From Hymenobacter cellulosilyticus (GTDB taxonomy: Bacteria > Bacteroidota > Bacteroidia > Cytophagales > Hymenobacteraceae), in the NCBI RefSeq assembly GCF_022919215.1, contig NZ_CP095046.1, positions 1,912,501 to 1,976,500 on the forward strand: a stretch of 64,000 nt of DNA. Direction: 5' to 3'. Positions 18,548 through 27,544 of the stretch are shown here, piece by piece (position 1 is the stretch's first letter; each line of letters starts with the position of its first letter). The position numbers and the translations under genes were made by a program. The notes under the pieces were generated by a model that was not told where the DNA came from, ran no database searches, and saw only the letters and a program-made list of their open reading frames with translations.

Positions 18548-19093
18548 TTAAAGTGCTAGACGAGACAGCCGTTGCCGAGCCCCCATGGACCAAGTCTTGA
18601 CTGTACCCAAAGGCACCCGCAACTCCTCGGCAGCTTCCGCCTGCGTGTAGCCGCGCAGATACAGCAGGTCCAGGACCTGCCGATACTCGGGCCGGAGTCC
18701 GAGGAGGAGCTCTGGCACACCAATGTGCTCGGGGTTAAATTCCGTGGGCGCAATAAATTGCCGGCCCGTCGTGTCTTCCAGGGTTGCCATGCGCTTGATC
18801 AAATGGTAACGAGCACTACGCAGATGGTCGATTGCCGCGTTGCGGCAAATGGCAGCGGCCCAGGTGAAAAGCTGACTTTTGGCCGCGTCGTACGAGGCAA
18901 TCGACACCCAGACCTTGAGCAGACTTTCCTGCAACACGTCTTCGGCACTCTGCGGGTTGCCCACCACGCGCAGTACGGTGCCGTGTAGCGCCCGGCCAAA
19001 TTGCTGGTAAAACACGGTCATGGCCCGCGCCTCCCGATTCGTCAAGCGCTGCACTAGTTCGTGGTCAGATACGGGCATAGGATAACTGTTCAA
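18548..19093 (-). CDS. ECF-type RNA polymerase sigma factor
   Basis: 181 aa with sigma region 2 (MTVFYQQFGRALHGTVLRVV, then SAEDVLQESLLKVW and a FTWAAAICRNAAIDHLR segment) and region 4 (LRPEYRQVLDLLYLRGYTQAEAAEEL, then VPLGTVKTWSMGARQRL). It has the layout of stress-type ECF factors usually paired with an anti-sigma factor. None with a visible zinc or membrane motif is adjacent; the downstream 107-aa protein is unassigned. Confidence 0.92.
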   Translation of the reverse strand: MNSYPMPVSDHELVQRLTNREARAMTVFYQQFGRALHGTVLRVVGNPQSAEDVLQESLLKVWVSIASYDAAKSQLFTWAAAICRNAAIDHLRSARYHLIKRMATLEDTTGRQFIAPTEFNPEHIGVPELLLGLRPEYRQVLDLLYLRGYTQAEAAEELRVPLGTVKTWSMGARQRLSRLAL

Positions 19094-19234
19094 ACGGCTA
19101 TGCCTCTTTCGTGCGTAGCCGCTGGAGCTGCAGATTGTAGGCTAGCCACCGTGGGGTAGCAGGTCATTGTACCAGAAGGGCAGCGGGTATCAACACGGCC
19201 CGTACGGGCGGTATGCGCGGCTTTTCTCATGAGC

Positions 19235-20299
19235 TTAGCGTAACTTCTTGCGTTCAAACTGCAAGTCACCGCTCAGGGCCTCGTGCTTCAGGATGGACTC
19301 GTGCACGACGCGGGCCTGCTGGCCGGTTTCATCGGCTTTGCGGTAAAACAGCTTGGCCACGGCCTGCTGCTGGTCATCGGCGAAGTGCTGCCCCAGGTTT
19401 TGGAGCAGCATCTTGGTTTCTTCCAGCCCGCGCATGGACTGGTAAAGCATACTTTCCACGGATTGGGTAACCTCACTGAGCAATGCGCTGACGGTGTAGG
19501 CGTGGCCCGTGTGGCAGCGGTAGCGGATCAGCTGGCCTTCGATGAGCTGCGTCAGCGCGCCGTGGCAATCGGGGCAGGTGAAGGGGGTGAGCTTGCCTTT
19601 GTCAATGATGCCCAGCTCGAAGCCGCCCCCTTGCTTGGCAATGGTCAGCTCGATTTTGAGCAGGTCCAGCTCCGCGGCAGACAAGCGGGTTTTTGCCGGG
19701 GCATGCTCCTGGGTGAGGCGGACGAGCAAAGTTCCCATTTGGGCCAGAGGCACCACGTAATCGGCCGCCACGAATTCCAGGGCATTGGTGGGCATTGAGG
19801 GCTGCTCGGCATCGTGGGGCTCTTGCACGAGGGCCTGTCCGCCCATGCGCTGCACCGACCACAGGCCGGAGGTGCCGTCGTCGAGGTAGCCGGTGAGTAC
19901 TACCCCAATGACCCGGGGGCCGTAGGTATAGGCCGCCGAGCGGAACAGGGCGTCGATGGAGGGCCGGGACCGGTTTTCCTTGGGGCCACGTGTCACCAAG
20001 ACCCGGTTGCCTTCGAGTAGCAAGTGGTGGTCGGGCCGGGCCACGTAAATGATGCCCGGCTCCACTTCCTCCCCATCCTGCGGATGCCGGGCGTGGAGGG
20101 CAGCCACCGAGTTGAGCAGTTGCGGCAGTAGGCTGGGGGAGTCCGCCGGCATATGCATTACCACGAAAATGGGTGCGGGAAAGTCGGCCGGCAGGGCTTT
20201 GACGAGCTCCATCAGCGCCGCCACCCCACCGGTGGATGCCCCAATGACGATAATGTCCCGGTATGACTTCGGCTGTTTGCTGGCAAGGGGCTGGGTCAT
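19235..20299 (-). CDS. CheB-type methylesterase with C-terminal Cys-rich domain
   Basis: 354 aa from the ATG at 20299; the open frame extends upstream through the neighbouring STAS gene and is not coding there. The esterase domain has the triad S22 (GASTGG), H49 (VVMHMP) and D140 (TGYLDDGTSG). There is no receiver domain. The C-terminal half carries CPDC and RCHTGHAY, a likely zinc-binding module seen in stand-alone CheB-like proteins. No chemotaxis cluster is nearby, so it probably serves in a signalling pathway with the PAS kinases. It follows the STAS gene by 59 bp. Confidence 0.9.
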   Translation of the reverse strand: MTQPLASKQPKSYRDIIVIGASTGGVAALMELVKALPADFPAPIFVVMHMPADSPSLLPQLLNSVAALHARHPQDGEEVEPGIIYVARPDHHLLLEGNRVLVTRGPKENRSRPSIDALFRSAAYTYGPRVIGVVLTGYLDDGTSGLWSVQRMGGQALVQEPHDAEQPSMPTNALEFVAADYVVPLAQMGTLLVRLTQEHAPAKTRLSAAELDLLKIELTIAKQGGGFELGIIDKGKLTPFTCPDCHGALTQLIEGQLIRYRCHTGHAYTVSALLSEVTQSVESMLYQSMRGLEETKMLLQNLGQHFADDQQQAVAKLFYRKADETGQQARVVHESILKHEALSGDLQFERKKLR

Positions 20300-20358
20300 G
20301 GTGTTTTCTGGATCAAGCACGAATACCAGCTTGATGCTAGCAGTGCAACAACATTTCT

Positions 20359-20661
20359 TTATCCGTTCAAATGGAACATGGTTCCCAGTTGAAGAGAATG
20401 GATGCAGCGGGATAACACCGGATGGACGTTGCACAGCCAGACACCGGTTCCGGGCCGTTGCAGCTGCAAGAGCTGCGTCACAAAATGACCGATGCCCAAG
20501 GGATGTGGCAAGGGAAGCCACCGGCAGTCGATGAGCAGCTGCGCCGGTGGCGCTAGCTGCAGGTCAGCCAATTGCTCGGCCGTTAAGGCAGCGAGGTTCA
20601 CGGGTAGTACCGCGGGCACCGCGCTGGGCGCGGCGGCTGAAGGCTCAAAGAGTTTTTGCAT
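20359..20661 (-). CDS. STAS-like protein
   Basis: 100 aa from the ATG at 20661. The pattern LTAEQLADLQLAPPAQLLID, then a strand/helix region ending VLSRCIHSLQLGTMFHL, fits a STAS/anti-sigma-antagonist fold. No clear phosphorylatable serine motif is visible. It precedes the CheB-type gene on the same strand and may be its partner. Confidence 0.6.
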   Translation of the reverse strand: MQKLFEPSAAAPSAVPAVLPVNLAALTAEQLADLQLAPPAQLLIDCRWLPLPHPLGIGHFVTQLLQLQRPGTGVWLCNVHPVLSRCIHSLQLGTMFHLNG

Positions 20662-20955
20662 ACAACTACACGAAAGCGCTGGGTGAACTACCAAGACAGG
20701 GTGCCGCGGCAGGTAAAACCAGAAGGCGCTCTTCCGGCAGGGCTACTGGATTGAAACAAGATTCCCAGGCACTTACACAAAGGAACGGTTTTCCGGCCCT
20801 GCTCTTCTCCGCATACCTACCCGGTTTACCAAGGTAGATACCCGATTGTATCCCCGTATTTATACCGGGATACAGTCATGGTACCAGAATCGAAAGGGGT
20901 ATAGGCGATACTGAGGTAATTAGCCCGGTGGACCAAGCAGCACGAAAGCGGTCCG

Positions 20956-21602
20956 TCAGGGCTTGAGCAAGCCCCGCTCCATGGCGTACTTGATCAGGGC
21001 GGGGGTGTTGCGGGCGCCGGTTTTTTCCAGCAGGTTCTGGCGGTGCGTCTCCACGGTGCGCCGGCTGGTGAAGAGCTGGTCGGCCATTTGCTGATTCGTG
21101 AGTCCTTCGGCCACCAACAGCAGGATTTCTCGCTCCCGATGCGTCAACGGAACCCCAGAAACCACCTCGGATTGAATTGGCTCGTGTACCAAAATCTTTT
21201 CCAGCAGGCCCAAGCCAATTTCCGAGCACAAAAACCGCTTGCCCGCCGCAACGCTTAGCAGCGCTGATACAATTTCGTGCTTATCCGCGTTTTTGAGTAC
21301 GTAGCCGTGCGCCCCCGCCGCCAGCGCCTCCCGATGGTGCGCTCGTGGGTCATCATCGAGAGCAGCAGGATGCGCAGGTGCGGATACTCCTCCCGCAAGC
21401 GGTGCGTGGTAGCCAGTCCGTCAAGCACGGGCATGTTCAGGTCTAGCAGCACCACGTCGGCGTCCACCGTTGCCAACTGGTCCAGCAAGGCCTGCCCGTT
21501 GCTGGCCTCACCCACCACTTCGAATTGCGGGTCAGCCAGCAGCAGGGCCCGCAGACCGTCGCGGATAAGGGTGTGGTCGTCCACGAGGAAAATGCGAATC
21601 AT
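20956..21602 (-). CDS. NarL/LuxR-type response regulator (apparent frameshift)
   Basis: The receiver starts MIRIFLVDDHTLIRDGLRA with phospho-acceptor Asp in VVLLDLNMPVLDG. The output domain, in another frame, reads LTHREREILLLVAEGLTNQQ then SRRTVETHRQNLLEKT, a LuxR-type HTH. The two halves join in frame if the GGG (minus strand, 21330-21332) is read as GGGG, giving HERTIGEALAAGAHGYVLKN, exactly as the family expects. It starts 2 bp after the HisKA_3 kinase, its evident partner. About 215 aa when repaired. An inverted repeat at 20847-20874 (TGTATCCC/GGGATACA) past its stop may be a terminator. Confidence 0.88.
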
Positions 21603-21604
21603 GG

Positions 21605-24600
21605 CTAGGAGAATAAGGGTAGGGGAATGCGCAAGCGAATGTGGGTACCGAACTCGGGCGAAGAGTCGATGGCCACGGTACCTCCCAGCAGGGCCACCGC
21701 ATCACGGACAGTGCGCAGGCCCAGGCCTTCGGCAGCCTCCTGCGCATCGAACCCGTGGCCGTTGTCCTCAGCCCGCAGGCTGACCCCGTTGGGCAAGATT
21801 TCCAGCTCCAGCGTGGCCTGCGAGGCCCCGGCGTGCCGGACGATATTGTGCACCAGCTCCTGGGCGAGGCGAAACAAAGTCACCTGAATCGGCTGGGGAA
21901 GGTGTTGCGGCTCCCCCCAGATATGACACTCAACGCGCAGCTGCGGCGTGGATAAATCCCGGCAGACGTCGCGCACCGCCGCGGCCAGGCCGTACTCGAC
22001 GAGCGACGTCGGTACCAGCTCGTGCGCCAGCGTACGGGTTTGCTGCATGGCGTCGGCCAGCAGGCGGGCGGTTTGTTGATGCAGGCTGGCCAGGGCCGGC
22101 AGGGCCAGCAGCGTGGGCGTACCCAGCTGGTCGAGGTGCAGCTTGGTGGCGTACAGTACCTGGCCTAGACCGTTGTGCAGCACCTCGGCTAAGCGCTGCC
22201 GCTCGTTTTCCTGCGCCTGCAGAATGGCCAGCAGCAGCTCTTTGTGCTGGTCCAGTTTGAGGGCTAGGTTCTCGGCTTCCAGCCGTTGCACGTCACTCAC
22301 GTCCAGGCACACGCCCAGTACCCGCTCCGGCGCTCCCGGCGCAGCGGGAAGCAGGACGGCTTTAAAACGCACGGTTTTCACCTCGTCGCCCACGCGCAGC
22401 CGCAGCAGCGTGTCGAAGCTGCTGGTGCCGGCCGTAAGGATGCGAATTAAGTGCCCGGCTGTGGTCCGGTCGTCGTCTACCACGGCATCGAGAAAGTGTT
22501 GGAGGCGGACAGGACTGCCCACGGGACGGTCCAGAAGGCGGTAGAGGCCGTCGGACCACATCAGCTGCTGCGTACCCAGGTCATAATCCCAGCTGCCCAT
22601 GCCGGCCACCGCTTCCGACTCCTGCAGCAGAGTATAGCTCTTGATCTGGGCCTGTTCGAGCAGCTTGCGGGCCGTGATGTCTTCAGCCGTATAAAGCAGG
22701 CCGTCCCCTAGCTTGACTCCCACCAATCGAAACCAGTGGTTGTAGCCTTCGTGGTCGTAATAGACCTCGAAGTCTGCCCGCCGGCCGGTTTCGACCACAG
22801 CTACGAATCGCTCCAAAATCACCGTATGGTAGGACCCCGGGTGCAACTCGCCGTGGCGCTGCCCAATCAGGGACTGGCCAGGGTAGCGTGCCTGGGTGAC
22901 GGCATTGACCAGCACGTACTCGAAATCCACGAGCAAGCCCTGCCCGTCGCGCACGGCCCGCAGCAGCGTGACGGCGGTGGTAGTCGAATCGAATACCGAT
23001 TGCAGCCGAGCCTGGCTTTCCACCAGGGCCCGGGTGCGCTCCAGTACTTGCCGCTCCAGGTCGGCGTTGAAGGCGAGCAGTTGCTGTTGGGCCTGCTTGC
23101 GTGCGGTTACGTCGCTGGCGGCGCCTAGCCAGCCGGTAAGGGTATTCTGTTCGTCGAGCACGGGAATGGCCCGCGAATGAGTCCAGCCTACCGTACCATC
23201 GGCTCGTAACACGCGGTGCTCCAGCTCGAACGGAATTTTTCGGCTAATGGCCTCGGCAATAGCCGCCTGCACCCGGGGCTGATCCGTGGTGGGAATGTAC
23301 TCTTCCGTCCAGGTAGGCGTCGGGCTTAGGGCATCGGCCAGGAAGTCTTTGCCGATCAGGTGCTCCATGTGGGTCCAGTTGGGGCTCATCCGGTACACGG
23401 TATCCGACGTGGCGGTGACAAGCAGGCGGAACTGCTCCTCCGACCGCCGCAGGGCTTCGGCCGCTTCGTGGTGGGCCGTTACGTCGAGCAGCACGCTGCT
23501 GACGCGCATGGGTTTGTTGCGCTGCCACTCCACTACGCGGCCCACTTCCGAAAGCCAGCGGACCACGCCATCGTTGTGGCGCACGATGCGGTACGTCGCC
23601 TGAAATTCGCCCCGCGTCTCTACCTGGTGGTGGATGGAGGCCCACATCGCCCGGTCATCGGGGTGGGTAAGCGCCATGGCCTGGGCCAATGGCAGCACTT
23701 CCTGGCTAGGGTCCAGACCCAGCATAAGGAACCGTTCGTCATTGCCGCGCATGAGGTGCTGCCGGTAGTCCCAGGAGCAAATGCCCAGATGAGCTAACTC
23801 TACCGCCTGCCGCAACCGGTCATCCGATTCGCGAAGGGCTTGTTCCGTTTGCTTGCGGGCAGTAATATCGGTGAAAAGTACCGCCACGTGCCGGTCGGGA
23901 AGCGTGCCGATGGGGAAGGCATTGATGTCGAACCAGCGACTCATCGATTCCACATTTGCCTCGAAGCGGCTTGGCTCACCACTGCGGGATACCCTGCTGT
24001 ACACGTCGGCCCACAGGGGCTCGATGGTGGGCACCAACTCGCGAATGGTTTTGCCCTGGGCTTTGTACAAGCCGGTGTGCTTCTCAAAGGCAGGATTGAC
24101 GTCGAGAAAACGATAATCAATTGCCTGCTGCGCTTCATCGAAGAGCACTTCCAGCACGCAGAAACCCTCGTCCATCGTGTTGTAGAGCGTGGCGTAGCTC
24201 TCGGCGGCGCGCTGGGCTAGCTCGTCTTTCACCCGCAGCAATTCCTGAGCCGCCTGCTGGCGCTCGGTAATGTCCTGCACCAGGCCCAGCAGCTTCACCG
24301 GCTGGCCCAGCTCATTGCACTCCACCCGGCCATGCGCTTCTAACAGGCGCAGCTGGCCATCGGGGCGGTAGATGCGGCGCTGGTAGGAGTAAGGTCGGCG
24401 GTCGGCTACGGCCCGGGCCAGCACCTGCTCGACTAATACAATATCTTCGGTGTGGGAGCGGGCGTCAAGTAGTGCCGAGGTGGGCGTAAAGGCGCCGGGC
24501 TCCTCACCCAACAGCCGAAACAGGCCATCGGAAAAATACAGGTGACCCGTGGCCAGCTCCAGCTCGTAGCTACCGATGTTAGCCACGGCCTCGGTGCGCC

Positions 24601-25060
24601 GCAGCAGGGTGTCGCTGGCCGTTTGCTGGGCTTGGTGCAGGTGTTCACCGTGCTTTTGCGCCGTAATATCCTGCCAGTATACCACCCAATTGTCGGCGTG
24701 GCGGGCACTGGCCATCGTAACCCATTGCTGGCAGTGGGGCAAAAAAAACTCTCGGAAGGGCCGCTGGTCGCTGCTGGTCACCTGCTGCAAGGCCTGTTGG
24801 AGGTCGGCGGGCAGCAGCCCTTTCCCAAGCCCTTGTTCCAGGGGCTGGCCCTGCAGATCCTGTTGCGGTGCGCCCCACCAGGTAGCGGCCTGCTGGTTGA
24901 GGCGCATCACCGTGCCCTGGGCGCTGAGCACCACCACGCCCCAGGGCAAGTGCTGGAGTAAAGATTCCGCATCGGTCGCACTCTCCGAGGCATCCCCAAT
25001 AGGGAAGGGGGAAGCAAGCCGGTTCATTGGCTCGGGCAGAGTGGGTTTCTTCTTACGCAT
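21605..25060 (-). CDS. NarL-type sensor kinase with many PAS domains
   Basis: About 1150 aa from the ATG at 25060 (MRKKKPTLPEP); other ATGs at 25078 and 25027. It has a chain of seven or so PAS/PAC units, each ending in a D-(I/V)-T-x-x(K/R) linker (DITAQK, DITERQ, DITARK, DVTAHH, DVTARK, DITARK, DVSDVQ). The HisKA_3 domain follows, with ENERQRLAEVLHNGLGQVLY; the residue after the phospho-His is Asn rather than the common Asp/Glu. The ATPase domain has AQELVHNIVRHAGA and DNGHGFD. It is soluble. It is transcribed with the LuxR-type regulator. Confidence 0.92.
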   Translation of the reverse strand: MRKKKPTLPEPMNRLASPFPIGDASESATDAESLLQHLPWGVVVLSAQGTVMRLNQQAATWWGAPQQDLQGQPLEQGLGKGLLPADLQQALQQVTSSDQRPFREFFLPHCQQWVTMASARHADNWVVYWQDITAQKHGEHLHQAQQTASDTLLRRTEAVANIGSYELELATGHLYFSDGLFRLLGEEPGAFTPTSALLDARSHTEDIVLVEQVLARAVADRRPYSYQRRIYRPDGQLRLLEAHGRVECNELGQPVKLLGLVQDITERQQAAQELLRVKDELAQRAAESYATLYNTMDEGFCVLEVLFDEAQQAIDYRFLDVNPAFEKHTGLYKAQGKTIRELVPTIEPLWADVYSRVSRSGEPSRFEANVESMSRWFDINAFPIGTLPDRHVAVLFTDITARKQTEQALRESDDRLRQAVELAHLGICSWDYRQHLMRGNDERFLMLGLDPSQEVLPLAQAMALTHPDDRAMWASIHHQVETRGEFQATYRIVRHNDGVVRWLSEVGRVVEWQRNKPMRVSSVLLDVTAHHEAAEALRRSEEQFRLLVTATSDTVYRMSPNWTHMEHLIGKDFLADALSPTPTWTEEYIPTTDQPRVQAAIAEAISRKIPFELEHRVLRADGTVGWTHSRAIPVLDEQNTLTGWLGAASDVTARKQAQQQLLAFNADLERQVLERTRALVESQARLQSVFDSTTTAVTLLRAVRDGQGLLVDFEYVLVNAVTQARYPGQSLIGQRHGELHPGSYHTVILERFVAVVETGRRADFEVYYDHEGYNHWFRLVGVKLGDGLLYTAEDITARKLLEQAQIKSYTLLQESEAVAGMGSWDYDLGTQQLMWSDGLYRLLDRPVGSPVRLQHFLDAVVDDDRTTAGHLIRILTAGTSSFDTLLRLRVGDEVKTVRFKAVLLPAAPGAPERVLGVCLDVSDVQRLEAENLALKLDQHKELLLAILQAQENERQRLAEVLHNGLGQVLYATKLHLDQLGTPTLLALPALASLHQQTARLLADAMQQTRTLAHELVPTSLVEYGLAAAVRDVCRDLSTPQLRVECHIWGEPQHLPQPIQVTLFRLAQELVHNIVRHAGASQATLELEILPNGVSLRAEDNGHGFDAQEAAEGLGLRTVRDAVALLGGTVAIDSSPEFGTHIRLRIPLPLFS

Positions 25061-25202
25061 GCACGTCGTTGGCAACAAAGGCCTGTGAGAGCCGACCTAA
25101 CTGGCTATTACCGTACACGTACGCAAAATATCGTTCTTTGAATAGAAGCGTGCAAAGGCCAGCGGTAGTCCAGGCCAGTCTGCGGATTCGGGGGCTGTGC
25201 CG

Positions 25203-25436
25203 TCAGGTACCTGGGTTCAGTCTCTGGCGCATTTCCAGCCAGCTCAATTCGCCAGCCACATACCGGGCGTACAGTTGCTGGGCGGCCGGCGTGGCGTTGG
25301 TTTTCAAGCGGGGCATCACCGTCTGCATCATGTGCAAGACAAACGCCCGTTGTGCGGCAGTTTGCGCTGTAGGGCCAAAGCGGGAGTCGTGCATCATACC
25401 AGGACCAAAAGAAAGCGCATCGATACGCTTTGCCAA
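25203..25436 (-). CDS. Small hypothetical protein, faintly VbhA-antitoxin-like
   Basis: 77 aa. The C-terminal part TPAAQQLYARYVAGELSWLE recalls the helix after which VbhA-type antitoxins are recognised (xxRYxxGELT). No Fic toxin or other partner is adjacent, so this may be coincidence or a leftover. The region 25079-25847 otherwise shows no gene. Confidence 0.35.
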   Translation of the reverse strand: MAKRIDALSFGPGMMHDSRFGPTAQTAAQRAFVLHMMQTVMPRLKTNATPAAQQLYARYVAGELSWLEMRQRLNPGT

Positions 25437-25847
25437 AGGTCCGGCTGGGAAAAACGCAATGCATTACGGCCTCTACCGGAAAGATGCTGCGGAGTTTACG
25501 TAGATGTGGGGGTATCCCTGTTCACGCACGCATTGGCAACAACCTAGGTAGCTGTCTATCGGGATTGAGTGTCGTTGCCCCGCAACTACCCCACTGGCAC
25601 CGGTGATCAGAAGACCAGCAGCACGCATATCGCTGAAGCACGTCTTGAAAAGTGAAGCCTTCCCAGAGAGTCTTTTCGTTCCTAATAACGAGAAAAAGCG
25701 AAGCTTACTTTTCCGCTCTGAAAAGAATTACGGTTGCCAAAGAAACGTTTTCAACCGGCCCGGCTGTTGTACAAGGGCAATTTATTCTAAGCTGAGTGCA
25801 ATCATAGAGCAGGTTGTACCTCCGTTTCTCACCAACTATTACCTAAT

Positions 25848-26231
25848 GTCACGCGTTCTTTCCCTGTTACTCCTACTGGGCTGCTTTGGTGTGCCCGTTT
25901 ATGGACAGACCTCCTATTTACACGGCCAGGCTCCCCCAGCTATCTGCAGTTTGCTTATGAGGCCACCATAGCGACCCATCCGTTGATTCGGGTGGCGCAC
26001 CTTAACGAAGCCGAGTACCTACGGCTGCGCGCTGCTCAGGAGCACCTGTTCACCCGGCGTGACCACGTGCTGCACACCTACGCTCCTGATAGTCCGCAGC
26101 GGGAACCGCAGCTGTACTAGGTACAACTTCAGTTTGAGTTGGGGCGCCAACGCGTGCTGACGCCCTCACAGCTGAGCCTGCTGCCCGATCAGCAGCGTGA
26201 CCTGCTCCCCCGCCGGAAGGCAATGGGTTAG
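25848..26231 (+). pseudogene. Degenerate secreted-protein gene
   Basis: It starts MSRVLSLLLLLGCFGVPVYG, a good signal peptide. If the C5 at 25933-25937 is read as C6, the frame continues SYLQFAYEATIATHPLIRV and on for about 60 codons to a TAG (QLY-stop). The same frame resumes VQLQFELGRQRV and ends near 26231. The nonsense codon, unlike the C-run, is not explained by homopolymer error, so this gene is probably dead. No family recognised. Confidence 0.55.
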
Positions 26232-26439
26232 GCTGGCAGCCGCGCGACCCCGACAGTGATGCGCTTGCCGAGCCTGTGGCTGCCCACCTGGCGACACTCG
26301 CGATGGGTGAACCCACTTCGCTTACTGAGAAGTAGGATTGTTCGCAGGGCATGACACCACGTAACTAGCCCTACACCGTGTAGTCGGTCAAAAAACGTAT
26401 TGGGTCAACTTGTTGCAGAAGGGCAGGTGAACTTTCGTA

Positions 26440-26874
26440 GTCACACCCTGACCGGAGCTAGACCGGCTGGGTCCCTCACTTAAGCACCTGCTGGACATGG
26501 TGGCCGAACTGGAGTTCAAAGGCGTGGGCCTGATTTCGCTCACGGATGCCATTAACACGACCTCGGCCCAGGGCCGGCTCGTATTTAACCTGCTTGCCTC
26601 GCTGGCCGAATTTGAGCAGGAGCTAATTTGGGAACGGACCTACGCCAGCTTGGCCGCCGCCTGGGCACGGGCCCCATCTCTGGTCGTCGGTGGGGGCTCT
26701 CATAAAAAGCCGAGCGCACGGCCATCGTTGCCGAGGCCCTATACAAAGAGCAGCAACTGGGCGTCAACGAGGTTGCCCAGCGCCTACGCATTTCCAAGGT
26801 TACGCTTTACAAATACCTGCGCCACTGCCGTGTCGTCATTGACAGCCACCAAAAAGTCGCTGCCAGCAAGTTGA
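26440..26874 (+). pseudogene. Remnant of a serine recombinase (resolvase type)
   Basis: The 26497 frame reads AELEFKGVGLISLTDAINTT, then GRLVFNLLASLAEFEQELIWERT, the core and E-helix of Tn3-type resolvases. Downstream, in a shifted frame, KVTLYKYLRHC supplies the C-terminal HTH. The catalytic N-terminus is missing and several frame changes are needed. Possibly part of the same old transposon as the Tn3 transposase fragment at 11.6 kb. Confidence 0.75.
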
Positions 26875-27092
26875 CTGATTAGTTTGTAAGCACCCCTTCG
26901 GTCAAATTCCTTAACGCGCTTTTTTCGTTTTCTGAGATGCCCCCTAATAAATGTAAATGAAATGAGGGAGCAAGAGTAATGGCCCAATACTACCTTGGGT
27001 TCTTCCTATATGTTCATCCAAGCGGCCCAGGTGCGCTAGCTTGCGGAGCAAAATTTGATGAAATTTTTTCAGAAAGTCCCCCTAGTGTTGAC

Positions 27093-27178
27093 CAGCTGAT
27101 AAACACCAGGGGAATGAAGGCAAATAGAAACGTAATTGTCAGACCGGGTGGGTCTACTTTCTGCTTTCCCCTTACGAG
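27093..27178 (+). repeat. 80-bp direct repeat, copy 2 (possible IS21-type end)
   Basis: The partner of 10187-10271, in the same orientation, 16.9 kb apart. It shares AGCTGRTAAA upstream, the GTCAGACCGGGTGGGTCTA core and CCCTTACGA downstream. The stretch 26875-27544 has no gene that I can support. Confidence 0.7.
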
Positions 27179-27544
27179 ACAGCTCGTCAAGGTATTTCTG
27201 GGTTTTCCGAGAATAAAATGTTTATAATCAATGGATTAACCTCTGCATATGTATTCGGTCTTACAGAGAGTAGCAGTTTGAAAAAAAACAGAGCTGCGCG
27301 CACACTCGGAACAGCTACAATCCGAAAATCCAGTAGTGTAAAGGGATAATACCTTGACTCCTTTTTTGCACTCATAAGATGTCATATCAGCGCGTATTGA
27401 CACTTTTTACTTGTTTCGGTAATTGTCAATACAATCTTCATTCTAGGGGTCCTGTTTCTCGATTTTCAGGTACATAACAAGATAAAATAATGGCTAAAAC
27501 GAGTCAACTTGGTCACCAAGCAATGAAACACTCATTCCGATCCA

